This document shows, piece after piece, positions 16,644 through 24,296 of a stretch of DNA of 64,000 bases. A program made the position numbers and the translations under genes. The notes beneath the pieces are model-generated. The model had not been told where the DNA came from and ran no database searches. It worked only from the letters and a program-made list of their open reading frames with translations. The DNA lies in the NCBI GenBank assembly GCA_016712665.1, contig JADJQP010000003.1, forward strand, positions 1-64,000, written 5' to 3'. The number at the start of each line of letters is the position of its first letter. The first letter of the stretch is position 1. This DNA is from Bacteroidota bacterium. GTDB lineage: Bacteria > Bacteroidota > Bacteroidia > Chitinophagales > Chitinophagaceae.

Positions 16644-16776
16644 GCCTAACACACCGCAGAACGCAATGCCGGCGATATCTAAGTGCTCATCAATTAAATT
16701 TCTATGGACTGCGAATAAATGTTATGCTTTATCGCTATCTTTGTTCGGCACTGCGTCTGCGGTGAGACCGTTAGGC
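16644..16776 (+). other. attC site 23
   Basis: R'' GCCTAAC at 16644-16650, R' GTTAGGC at 16770-16776. Arms as attC 12. Spacer has TATCTTTG at 16736-16743. Confidence 0.92.
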
Positions 16777-16803
16777 GAAATTTAAAACCGTTTCTTCAAC
16801 AAA

Positions 16804-17877
16804 ATGATAAGTAATACTAAAATTAATACTGCTGGAAAAATATTAAAGAATAGGAATGAGTATTCAATTCTAGAAATAAGAGAAAGTGAAGATGTACTTA
16901 CAAGTTTTAGAGCTATTCACTTACCTGCAATTAATTCTTTTCAAGCGTTACTCAGAAAAAGAATATTGAGGACTTTTTCAAATAAAGGATTTGTGGCTCA
17001 AAGACTAAAGCGTGCACCTTCAATAATAAACAAATTAACAAGAAATGCAAACATGAAACTTTCTACAATGCAGGATGTAGCTGGGGTAAGAGCAATTATG
17101 CCAACCTTGGATGACACCTTATATCTGTCACAATTAATATCAAATACAACTGCAAAGCACAAGTTAATTAAATCATATGACTACATTAATAATCCTAAAG
17201 ATAGCGGTTATAGAAGTATTCACCATATTTTTGAATATTCAAATACGAAATACCCAGAAAGTAACGGATTAAAAATCGAGGTTCAAATTAGAAGTAAATT
17301 ACAACATACATGGGCGACAAGTGTTGAAACGCTAGGGACTTTCCTCAATATGGCACTAAAGGCAAGTGAAGGTGAAAAAGAAATTCTAGATTTCTTCAAA
17401 TTAACAAGTATTTCATTTGCAATACTTGAGAATGCACCTAGTACTTTGGAATTAACTGATACAATTAAAGAGGGTATATTCAAAAGTACAATCTCTGATT
17501 TTGAAAGATTAAAAATCAGAGATAAACTAAATGGATATTCTATTGTAGCAGATAAAATAAATAAAGGGACAGAGAAAAATGCTTTATATTATTTAGTTAC
17601 TTTGAATACAAAAGAGAAAGTTGTATCATATAGACCTTATAGAAAAAATCAATTTGAAACTGCAAATAAGGATTATACAGAAACAGAAAGAGCAATTAGT
17701 GCAGGGGCAGAGTTACAAGTTGTTTTGGTTTCTACACAATCCGTTAATGCATTAAAGCAAGCTTATCCTAATTACTTTCTGGACACTAGAGAGTTTATTA
17801 AGAATGTTGAAAAAATCAGAAAAAATCGAATAACTTCGCCTAACATGGGTTTGGCAAAAGTGGGGCTTTTGTGCTAA
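16804..17877 (+). CDS. RelA/SpoT-domain protein (cassette 24)
   Basis: 357 residues. Residues about 45-190 form a RelA/SpoT nucleotidyltransferase domain: STMQDVAGVRAIM (metal and substrate site), then SYDYINNPKDSGYRSIHHIF and KIEVQIRSKLQHTWAT (the EVQIRT-type motif with the H-x-W that follows). No HD hydrolase domain precedes it and no TGS or ACT domain follows, so it is a single-domain synthetase with a C-terminal extension of about 150 residues. That plan is shared by (p)ppGpp synthetases and by toxic small alarmone synthetases that pyrophosphorylate tRNA, including CapRel-type phage-defence proteins. No separate antitoxin gene is present. The last codons run into the attC site (17838 onward), so the tail LAKVGLLC is probably not native. 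Confidence 0.82.
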   Translation: MISNTKINTAGKILKNRNEYSILEIRESEDVLTSFRAIHLPAINSFQALLRKRILRTFSNKGFVAQRLKRAPSIINKLTRNANMKLSTMQDVAGVRAIMPTLDDTLYLSQLISNTTAKHKLIKSYDYINNPKDSGYRSIHHIFEYSNTKYPESNGLKIEVQIRSKLQHTWATSVETLGTFLNMALKASEGEKEILDFFKLTSISFAILENAPSTLELTDTIKEGIFKSTISDFERLKIRDKLNGYSIVADKINKGTEKNALYYLVTLNTKEKVVSYRPYRKNQFETANKDYTETERAISAGAELQVVLVSTQSVNALKQAYPNYFLDTREFIKNVEKIRKNRITSPNMGLAKVGLLC

Positions 17878-17970
17878 ATTGAGCATTTGTACTTTCTATG
17901 AACTTTTGTACTAAATTTGAACTTTAGTACTTTCTAAACCCCACCTTCGCCAAGCCCAAAAACGTTAGGC
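17838..17970 (+). other. attC site 24
   Basis: R'' GCCTAAC at 17838-17844 lies inside the 3' end of the preceding gene; R' GTTAGGC at 17964-17970. Arms as attC 4. Spacer boxes TTTG 17886-17889, 22 bases, TAAATTTG 17912-17919. Confidence 0.92.
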
Positions 17971-18009
17971 GTAATAGCCAAAAACATTCATTCAGCTTAA
18001 ATTTTTTAC

Positions 18010-18430
18010 GTGACAATTAAAGACCTTATAAAAGATTTTCAGAAAACATCACAAATTGTTGCAGATAAGTTTTATGAAAAATACGCAACGAAAGAACTTC
18101 TTTTAGCAGTTATTTCCCACAAGACAATCCCGCGACAGGGTTCGTTTTGGTATAATAAAATGGTATGCATTTCATGGGTGCGGCCTACATGCTAAATTAT
18201 CAGACTCTGAAATTGATTTTGATTTTGGCGAAGACGATCGTGTTGACGGTTTTGACGCATGGCGACTAAGAATTTTGCGGAAAGCAAGCCAAATATATTT
18301 CCGGAGTTCATTACTGAAAAAAGTAATTCAAATTGAACTCGATAATTTACAAAAGGCGGGAAAAATTTACAAGCCTGGAACTTATCCGGGAAGCTCAAAT
18401 TACTATTGGACAAACTCAACAGACATTTAA
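18010..18430 (+). pseudogene. Cassette 25: broken copy of the cassette 23 gene
   Basis: Nearly identical to 16195-16614 but with an extra T (GTTTTGG against GTTTGG, about 18147), a missing T (about 18277) and an extra A (about 18320). Only the first 61 codons read through. All three lesions are in homopolymers, so either this copy has decayed or the assembly is wrong here. Confidence 0.7.
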
Positions 18431-18461
18431 AACGCATTGCAATTTAGGGGTGGGCTAATAC

Positions 18462-18594
18462 GCCTAACACACCGCAGAACGCAATGCCGGCGATATCTAA
18501 GGGCTCATCAATTAAATTTCTATGGACTGCGAATAAATGTTATGCTTTATCGCTACCTTTGTCCGGCACTGCGTCTGCGGTGAGACCGTTAAAG
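18462..18594 (+). other. attC site 25 (last of the array)
   Basis: R'' GCCTAAC at 18462-18468, R' GTTAAAG at 18588-18594. Arms as attC 23. Spacer has TACCTTTG at 18554-18561. No further attC follows; the next cassette is interrupted by an IS six bases after R'. Confidence 0.92.
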
Positions 18595-18661
18595 CTAATT
18601 GCATAGTCCTAAAATAGGTTGACTCAAAAACAAGGATAAGTCAACTAAAAACAGGACAAAA

Positions 18662-19090
18662 ATGTCAAAAAAACAAAGCTCAAGACGAGCAGAAACTCAA
18701 AAACTTTTTTACACAGAAGAGTTTAAACGAAAAATTGTGCATGAGGTATTGAGTGGCAAACTCAACAAAACACAAGCACAATACTTGTACGGGATACGCG
18801 GAAATGGAACCATTATTTACTGGATTCGTCAATTTCAAGGTATAGATCCGCAGGTACGAAATGGCAAACCAATCGCTAACTTTGCAGACATGAATCAGAA
18901 CATAGCGGACAAGAAACTGCAAGACGAATTAGCCGAAACTAAAGAGCTACTTCGAGTTGCCGAACTACGAGCGGATGTGTGGCAAAAAGCGGTGGAGATA
19001 GCGGAAGATATGTTTCAAATCGATATCGTAAAAAAGTGTGGCGCCCAAGCATTACATCAATTAAAAAACAAAGGCAAAAAGCAAAAATAG
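18662..19090 (+). CDS. IS3-family transposase OrfA
   Basis: 142 residues. The N-terminal helix-turn-helix (YTEEFKRKIVHEVLSGKLN, then QAQYLYGIRGNGTIIYWIRQ) binds the IS ends. A leucine-zipper-like coiled coil follows (LQDELAETKELLRVAELRAD). The gene ends in an A-rich stretch where IS3 elements usually slip into the -1 frame to make the OrfAB transposase. Confidence 0.85.
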   Translation: MSKKQSSRRAETQKLFYTEEFKRKIVHEVLSGKLNKTQAQYLYGIRGNGTIIYWIRQFQGIDPQVRNGKPIANFADMNQNIADKKLQDELAETKELLRVAELRADVWQKAVEIAEDMFQIDIVKKCGAQALHQLKNKGKKQK

Positions 19091-19992
19091 ACTTACTTTG
19101 TTCCTTCTTTGACAAAACAAAACAAGCGTATTATAAACAGTTAAAAACGCTTAAGAAAAATGAAGTCAGGAAGAAGTAATACTTGGGCTTGTACAGAAAA
19201 AGAGAGAGATTTGGAAACGTGGGAGTGGCAGAAATTTACATAAGAGCTTAGAAGTAGAATTTAATAATCATGGTATAAAAATTGGTCGTGATAAGTTTTT
19301 TGACTTTCTAAGGACGAATAAATTACTCGTCCGCCCGAAACGTTTCAGGGCTAAAACAACCAGTAGTTATCATCATTTCAAGAAATTTGGCTATTTAATT
19401 AAAGATAAAATTCCAAAAAGAGCGAATGCGATATGGGTTTCAGATATTACCTATATATGGCTTCGTAGAAAACGAATATTTTGCTATCTAAGTTTAATAA
19501 CGGATTTATATTCCCGTAAAATAGTTGGCTATCATGTTCATCCAGATTTAAGCACAGATGGGTGCATAGAAGCACTTCAAATGGCATTATCACAGAAGGA
19601 AATTTTGGAGCCAGGGAAATATCAAAAAATTAATACATCATAGCGATAGAGGGGTGCAATATTGCTCACATGCATATGTAAAATTATTGAAAGCCAATAA
19701 AATAAAAATAAGCATGACACAAACAGGTGATCCACTTGAAAACGCAGTAGCAGAACGAATCAATAAAACCATCAAGGAAGAGTTTACCAACGATCGGCAA
19801 ATGAATTTTTCAAGTGTTAAAAAAGCCAAAGAAGGAATTGAGAAAATAGTTACATTCTATAATCAAGAAAGACCACATAGAAGTATAAACTGGGATACGC
19901 CAACAAAAGCACATTACAAAACTGGACTATTAAAGAGGCAATGGAAAACGTACTATAAAAATAATTCATGCAAACTGCTAACTCAAGATTAA
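19060..19992 (+). pseudogene. IS3-family transposase OrfB (frameshifted)
   Basis: Sense can be followed through at least three frames: SFFDKTKQAYYKQLKTLKK, then EEVILGLVQKKREIWKR onward to WVSDITYIWLRR, and finally LIHHSDRGVQY to the end at 19992. The DDE catalytic triad is recognisable as Asp in WVSDITY, Asp in HHSDRG and Glu in ENAVAERINKTIK. Breaks lie near 19170 and at the A run near 19627. As it stands the transposase is inactive unless the breaks are sequencing errors. Confidence 0.8.
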
Positions 19993-20141
19993 TTGTATAA
20001 ATTTGTGAAAGGAAAAAAATCTTGCGAAGAGGGACTTCCTTTTTTCAGGTAGTCTCTTTTCAAAAGAATAATTTATCATTCATTGTTATCTTATCCTGCA
20101 ATGTTTAATAAATTAGTCAACTTTTTTCAGGACGATGCACA

Positions 20142-20249
20142 ACAAGCAATCCATATTGGTCACCGGAATATATTGATTTGCCATTTAAGTCTACGGATGA
20201 ACGATTGGAATACGAAAAAACTGAAAAAATGAAATGCATTCCATTATAA
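20142..20249 (+). pseudogene. 3' remnant of a gene cut by the IS
   Basis: Immediately right of the IS, one frame reads TSNPYWSPEYIDLPFKSTDE and on to a stop at 20247-20249, with no start. It looks like the last 35 codons of a gene whose front was lost when the IS inserted or a deletion occurred. It could be the tail of the last cassette gene or of a neighbouring chromosomal gene. Confidence 0.45.
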
Positions 20250-20295
20250 ACTAATAAGTCAGACAAGCTCCTGTAAATAATCGCAAAGTAAAATA

Positions 20296-20808
20296 ATGAA
20301 ATCCTCAAATTTTATGACCATCCCAATACTATCACTATTACTTGCTATGCTATCGTGCTCGCAAGAAGATTCATTTGATTCACTAAATGGCACAATACCG
20401 AAATCTTCAGGCATAGAGACGGCTAGCGCATCGGATACTATCAAAACACCACCCAACTTGGCAAATTATTTTCCCTTTAGCATTAGTGAAAACAACAATC
20501 CATTTCTAATAACTGTGGAAATCGAAAGCCCGCAATTATTTCCAAAGTATGCTACGTTCTTTGAAAAGTATCAATATTCAGGAAATGGATATTGTTGGGG
20601 AAGGACACATCAAACAAATTTTAGAAACATTGAAGCCTGAATTATTACAACATATACGCTTTGACCCTGAAGCCGGAGCATTTTTTGCAACGGCAGACCA
20701 AAAGAAAATCAAATACTATTTGTAACATTGCTTAGCCCAATTTTTTCAGACTTAAAAAAACTAGAAGAATATGTAAAAAAAACGGATCATTCAAGAATTG
20801 ACGATTAA
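20296..20808 (+). CDS. Imm51-like immunity lipoprotein (two frameshifts)
   Basis: The first frame (20296-20640) starts with a lipoprotein signal peptide (LSLLLAMLSCSQ; Cys at residue 18 or so of the hydrophobic stretch). Sense then moves to the frame MDIVGEGHIKQILETLKPEL and to FDPEAGAFFATADQKKIKYY, and finally to LLSPIFSDLKKLEEYVKKTD, ending at 20808. The combination KYQYSGNGY...W, FDPEAGAF and a final helix resembles the Imm51 family of toxin-immunity proteins. No toxin gene is adjacent. Joined length about 170 residues. Confidence 0.6.
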
Positions 20809-20938
20809 TTTTTCCCTCGCAAGTTTTGTACATTGAATTGACTAACTACCGTTGCCAGTTTTATCCAAACCCTCAGGCAGATTTCATAATAAGAGAATCA
20901 ACTAACAACCCTCCATTACAATACCCATTACAACCATT

Positions 20939-21592
20939 TTGAAAGAACCAGTTGAAATTACTTCCCGTACCAGAGTTATAGAAATCATCTTTGTTGTTCT
21001 AACAGGATTCGCTAAGATCGCAATGATGGATATAATGGATCTCAAATTGCCCTTTATTGTGGCAATTATACTTTTCTGGTCTGTGTATGTCCTACTGCGA
21101 ACAACGAATCAAAAGGGTCTGCTTTTCTATTGGGGTTTGTCACTTTCAAATAGCGGAGAATTATTTAAACGCAGCCTACCAATTGCTTTGATACTAATGG
21201 CTTCACTAATTTTTTATGGCCTGTATATCAAGCCTATTCATTGGAGTATACATATACTCTTTGTGCTCATTATATATCCCATTTGGGGGTTGATACAACA
21301 ATTTTTAATGATGAGTTTATTTGCCGGAAATCTTATGGATTTATCAAATAAGCGAAATAATAACTTGGTAATACTATTATGCACTTCTATTCTATTTTCA
21401 ATGGTACACTATCCATCTTGGCCACTAATGGCAGTTACCTTTTTCATGGCCCTCATCTATGCGGCTCTTTTTCTAAGATATCGAAATATTATCCCTCTGG
21501 GAGTTTTTCATGGAATCCTCGGCGGACTATTCTATTTTATTATTCTTGGGCGAGATGCCTGGATAGATTTTGTGGCAAAATACGTTAAATAA
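20939..21592 (+). CDS. CPBP-family membrane protein
   Basis: 217 residues, about seven membrane segments, starting at TTG. The second half has the CPBP (Abi) intramembrane protease layout: an LIQQFLMMSLFAG helix, MVHYPSWPLMAVTFFMALI, and PLGVFHGILGG, holding two of the His positions. The Glu-Glu pair normally found in the first motif (EExxxR) is Gln-Gln here, so proteolytic activity is doubtful. These proteins can process prenylated or peptide substrates; the substrate here is unknown. The start is uncertain. Confidence 0.7.
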   Translation: MKEPVEITSRTRVIEIIFVVLTGFAKIAMMDIMDLKLPFIVAIILFWSVYVLLRTTNQKGLLFYWGLSLSNSGELFKRSLPIALILMASLIFYGLYIKPIHWSIHILFVLIIYPIWGLIQQFLMMSLFAGNLMDLSNKRNNNLVILLCTSILFSMVHYPSWPLMAVTFFMALIYAALFLRYRNIIPLGVFHGILGGLFYFIILGRDAWIDFVAKYVK

Positions 21593-21789
21593 TTTCATAA
21601 AATAACGAATGACTGAACCATTATCTGGATCGTATTTGAAAGGAAACAATCTTACAAAGTGAATTTGTCCGAATCGAATACCAATATGTAGTTAGTAGAT
21701 TTGGCTCTCGTTTCGAAAATCAAAAATAAAACTAAAAAAAGTAGGGGAATCTAAAAGATGAATGTATTTTTGTTGCGTATTTAACAGTT

Positions 21790-22230
21790 ATGGCTACAAC
21801 ATTTAAATTTGAGAATTCATTTGGACGCATCCTTGGAGGAGCTTATACCTCAATGTTCCGTCATTTGGGCAAACGCATGAAAGAACAAAACTTGCCAATC
21901 ACTCCTGAACAATTTAGCGTGTTAAGCCATCTTTGGCAAAAGGACGGACTGCCACAATGTGAACTGGCACAATGCACCAATCGCAACCGAGCCAACGTAA
22001 CACGTATCATTGATATTTTAGAACGAGAAGGAATCGTAGAGCGAAAAGATGATAAAACAGATAGACGCATTTTTAGAATTTACCTTACCGAAAAAGGAAA
22101 ATCACTAAAACAACAAACCGCTAAATGTGCCAAGCAGTCTATCCGAAATGCCCTAATGGGTGTATCCAAAGCTGAAGTAGAAACGTGTACTAAGGTACTA
22201 TTGAAAATAAAAAGCAACCTTACTGAATAA
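21790..22230 (+). CDS. MarR-family transcriptional regulator
   Basis: 146 residues. A winged helix-turn-helix occupies residues about 35-105: LPITPEQFSVLSHLWQKDG, QCELAQCTNRNRANVTRIID and LEREGIVERKDDKTDRRIFRIYLTE (DxRxxR wing motif). MarR proteins are dimeric repressors that respond to small aromatic or oxidative ligands. The DoxX-like gene follows 53 bases downstream and is the likely target or operon partner. TATTTTTG at about 21768 could be its -7 box. Confidence 0.9.
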   Translation: MATTFKFENSFGRILGGAYTSMFRHLGKRMKEQNLPITPEQFSVLSHLWQKDGLPQCELAQCTNRNRANVTRIIDILEREGIVERKDDKTDRRIFRIYLTEKGKSLKQQTAKCAKQSIRNALMGVSKAEVETCTKVLLKIKSNLTE

Positions 22231-22283
22231 ATCATAAAAAGGTATTTAACGATAAACTTTTAACAATAAAACAAAACGATAAA

Positions 22284-22658
22284 ATGACAACAAAAACTAG
22301 AAACATCATCGAGTGGAGCCTAACAGGAGCAGTAGGCTTACTTTTTATTGGTAGTGCCCTAAGTAAATTCTTTGCCAGCGAAGAAACCATCCAAATGACC
22401 AAATCGATAGGTCTGGACCCAGGAGCGTTTAAAATGATTGGAGTAGTAGAACTTATCAGCGCCCTCCTATTCATCTTTCCGCGAACCGGTATTATTGGTA
22501 CCCTATTGCTTGCTGCATATATGGGCGGAGCCATGGCCACTCATCTTACGCATGGTCAACCCATTCTTGTTCCTGCTATCATAGAAGCCCTTGTTTGGGG
22601 TGTTGCCATGTTTCGCTTTCCTGAATTGCTGGCACGGCTAATCCCGTCTGAAAAATAA
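22284..22658 (+). CDS. DoxX-family membrane protein
   Basis: 124 residues and four membrane helices, the size and layout of small DoxX/DoxD-like proteins. Motifs: WSLTGAVGLLFIGSALSKFF in helix 1 and IGVVELISALLFIFPRTGIIG in helix 2-3. The family is linked to redox or quinone-related functions without a settled activity. It lies directly downstream of the MarR regulator on the same strand. Confidence 0.85.
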   Translation: MTTKTRNIIEWSLTGAVGLLFIGSALSKFFASEETIQMTKSIGLDPGAFKMIGVVELISALLFIFPRTGIIGTLLLAAYMGGAMATHLTHGQPILVPAIIEALVWGVAMFRFPELLARLIPSEK

Positions 22659-22862
22659 GTAGCAATAATCTGTTCACATCATTTAGGATAAGGTGCTGTA
22701 CACATACATAGTCGTGCATATTTCCCTTAATTGATCTGTAATATGCTGTCAGTATTGGGTCAATATGAAGGCGACCGTACAAGAGTATCTAGACGCTTAA
22801 CCTAGGGTTCTAACTGCATAATATTTTCGGATGAAATTCGGAACGGCAAAAGTAAGTACTGC

Positions 22863-24272
22863 CTACTTTCCGATACAAAATTTTCCAAAGATCGTTCCCA
22901 AAATATCCTTGTCCATTTCAATTGCGCCTGTGATTTGTCCAAGTGAATGGAGAGCCATTTTGATATCAATGGAAAGAAATTCACCACTGATATTTTCATG
23001 CAGTCCACGTTCTATTTGATCTAAATGTTTCATAGTATCCTTCAACGCGGCCAAATGTCTTGCGTTTGTCACAATTTGCCCTTGATATTGCATTTTCTCT
23101 TTAAGTACCACCTTAACCAGCATCTCTTTCAAGGTATCCATATTTCTGCCTTGATAGGCCGAAATTTCTAAGGCACTTCGTCCGGTAAGTGTGCTGATTG
23201 CCTCTTCTATATCGTAGGCATTGCAATCCACTACCTTATCCGATTTATTAAGCAAAATGATGACTTCTTGTTCGGGGGTAAAGGGTAACTTCTTAAACTC
23301 CGCAACAATATTCTGGTAATCATTTTCAATATCGGCCATAAACAAAATCATTTTCGCAGATTTCATTTTTTGAAAGGAACGATCAATGCCAATGGCTTCT
23401 AATTGATCATTCGTCTCACGGATGCCGGCGGTATCAATAAATCGAAACAGGATGCCGTCAATAGTAATCGTATCTTCAATAAAGTCTCGAGTAGTACCCG
23501 CAATATTGCTGACGATTGCTTTTTCTTCTTGTAGTAAACTGTTCAAAAGGGTCGATTTTCCTACATTTGGCTCACCTACGATGGCAACCGGAATCCCATT
23601 TTTGAGAACATTGCCCAATGCAAATGACTGAATTAAGGCGGCCACCTTGCTTCGCAATTTTTGAATCAACACCTGAAACTTCTCCCGATTGGCAAATTCT
23701 ACATCCTCTTCCGAAAAATCGAGTTCCAGTTCAATCAACGCTGCAAATTCAATCAGTTCGTTTCGCAACGCTGCAATGGAATCTGAATAACCACCACGCA
23801 TCTGCTGTAATGCCAAATCGTGCTGCGCCTTATTTTCGGAGGCTATTATATCCGCTACAGATTCTGCCTGACTTAAATCTAATTTCCCATTCAAAAAGGC
23901 CCGCATGGTAAACTCACCCGGCTTGGCTGGTTCAGCCCCTTTTGCCAAACAACATTCAACTACTTTTCGTAAAATATAGGGAGAGCCATGACTACTTATT
24001 TCAACCACATCTTCGCCTGTATACGACCGAGGCCCTTTGAATACAGCCACTACCACCTCGTCTATAAACTGCCCCTCATCTGCCATTTTTCCAAACTGAA
24101 GCGTATGGGTTGCTTGCTCCACAATTTTCTGCTTCCCCTTAAAAATCTGATCCGCTATAGCAAAAGCATTCGCCCCGCTGAGTCGCACTACGCCAATAGC
24201 CCCCTCTCCTTGTGGTGTAGATAGCGCAACTATGGTCTGCGGGTCAGTGGCATTCAATTTCATGGACTTCAA
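22863..24272 (-). CDS. mnmE: tRNA modification GTPase MnmE
   Basis: 469 residues. The N-terminal folate-binding domain (DTIVALSTP-like start, QGEGAIGVVRLSG) is followed by a helical domain with an inserted GTPase: G1 GEPNVGKSTLLN, G2/G3 GTTRDFIED and DTAG, G4 NKSD, and the C-terminal FCIGK cysteine motif. With MnmG it adds the carboxymethylaminomethyl group to the wobble uridine of certain tRNAs. A second Met three codons in (24263) may be the real start. It is single-copy housekeeping, intact, and transcribed towards DoxX. Confidence 0.96.
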   Translation of the reverse strand: MKSMKLNATDPQTIVALSTPQGEGAIGVVRLSGANAFAIADQIFKGKQKIVEQATHTLQFGKMADEGQFIDEVVVAVFKGPRSYTGEDVVEISSHGSPYILRKVVECCLAKGAEPAKPGEFTMRAFLNGKLDLSQAESVADIIASENKAQHDLALQQMRGGYSDSIAALRNELIEFAALIELELDFSEEDVEFANREKFQVLIQKLRSKVAALIQSFALGNVLKNGIPVAIVGEPNVGKSTLLNSLLQEEKAIVSNIAGTTRDFIEDTITIDGILFRFIDTAGIRETNDQLEAIGIDRSFQKMKSAKMILFMADIENDYQNIVAEFKKLPFTPEQEVIILLNKSDKVVDCNAYDIEEAISTLTGRSALEISAYQGRNMDTLKEMLVKVVLKEKMQYQGQIVTNARHLAALKDTMKHLDQIERGLHENISGEFLSIDIKMALHSLGQITGAIEMDKDILGTIFGKFCIGK

Positions 24273-24296
24273 TTAAAAGTTGATATAAACATCAAT

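Larger units (their letters stand above)
1..18599 (+). mobile_element. Integron gene-cassette array (25 attC sites, one orientation)
   Basis: Twenty-five imperfect inverted repeats of 129-134 bp recur every 0.4-2.2 kb. Each begins with an R'' box ending in AAC and ends with an R' box beginning GTT. The R' bases that open a cassette are complementary to the R'' bases that close it (for example GTTGGTG at 2276 and CACCAAC at 3093), which is the diagnostic relation for integron cassettes. Cassettes begin at about 662, 1532, 2276, 3219, 4028, 4820, 5387, 6044, 6770, 7345, 8490, 9215, 9755, 10144, 11027, 11631, 12029, 12527, 13103, 13520, 13919, 16149, 16770, 17964 and 18588; the first is cut by the window edge and the last by an IS. 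All genes read left to right. I see no integrase gene or attI, so this could be the body of a chromosomal integron or an integrase-less attC cluster (CALIN). Confidence 0.93.
18600..20139 (+). mobile_element. IS3-family insertion sequence, decayed
   Basis: The left end TGCATAGTCCTAAAATAGG (from 18600) continues to GTTGACTC. It matches the inverted right end, read from 20139 backwards (TGCATCGTCCTGAAAAAAG then GTTGACTA), at 21 of 26 positions. Ends are TG...CA as in IS3 elements. Length about 1540 bp. It holds orfA and a frameshifted orfB with a DDE triad. No short target duplication is visible (AAT left, CAA right), so flanking DNA was probably lost by an IS-mediated deletion. Confidence 0.8.

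Noticed and set aside
1..18599. Regularly spaced repeats as a possible CRISPR array
   Set aside because: Repeats are about 130 bp, diverse and palindromic, and spacers are 0.3-2 kb with genes; R'/R'' complementarity fits attC sites.
1..20139. An integron integrase gene
   Set aside because: I looked for tyrosine-recombinase motifs on both strands in the array and found none; it must be outside the window, if present.
23422..24224. Plus-strand frames across mnmE
   Set aside because: Shadows of a well-supported minus-strand gene.
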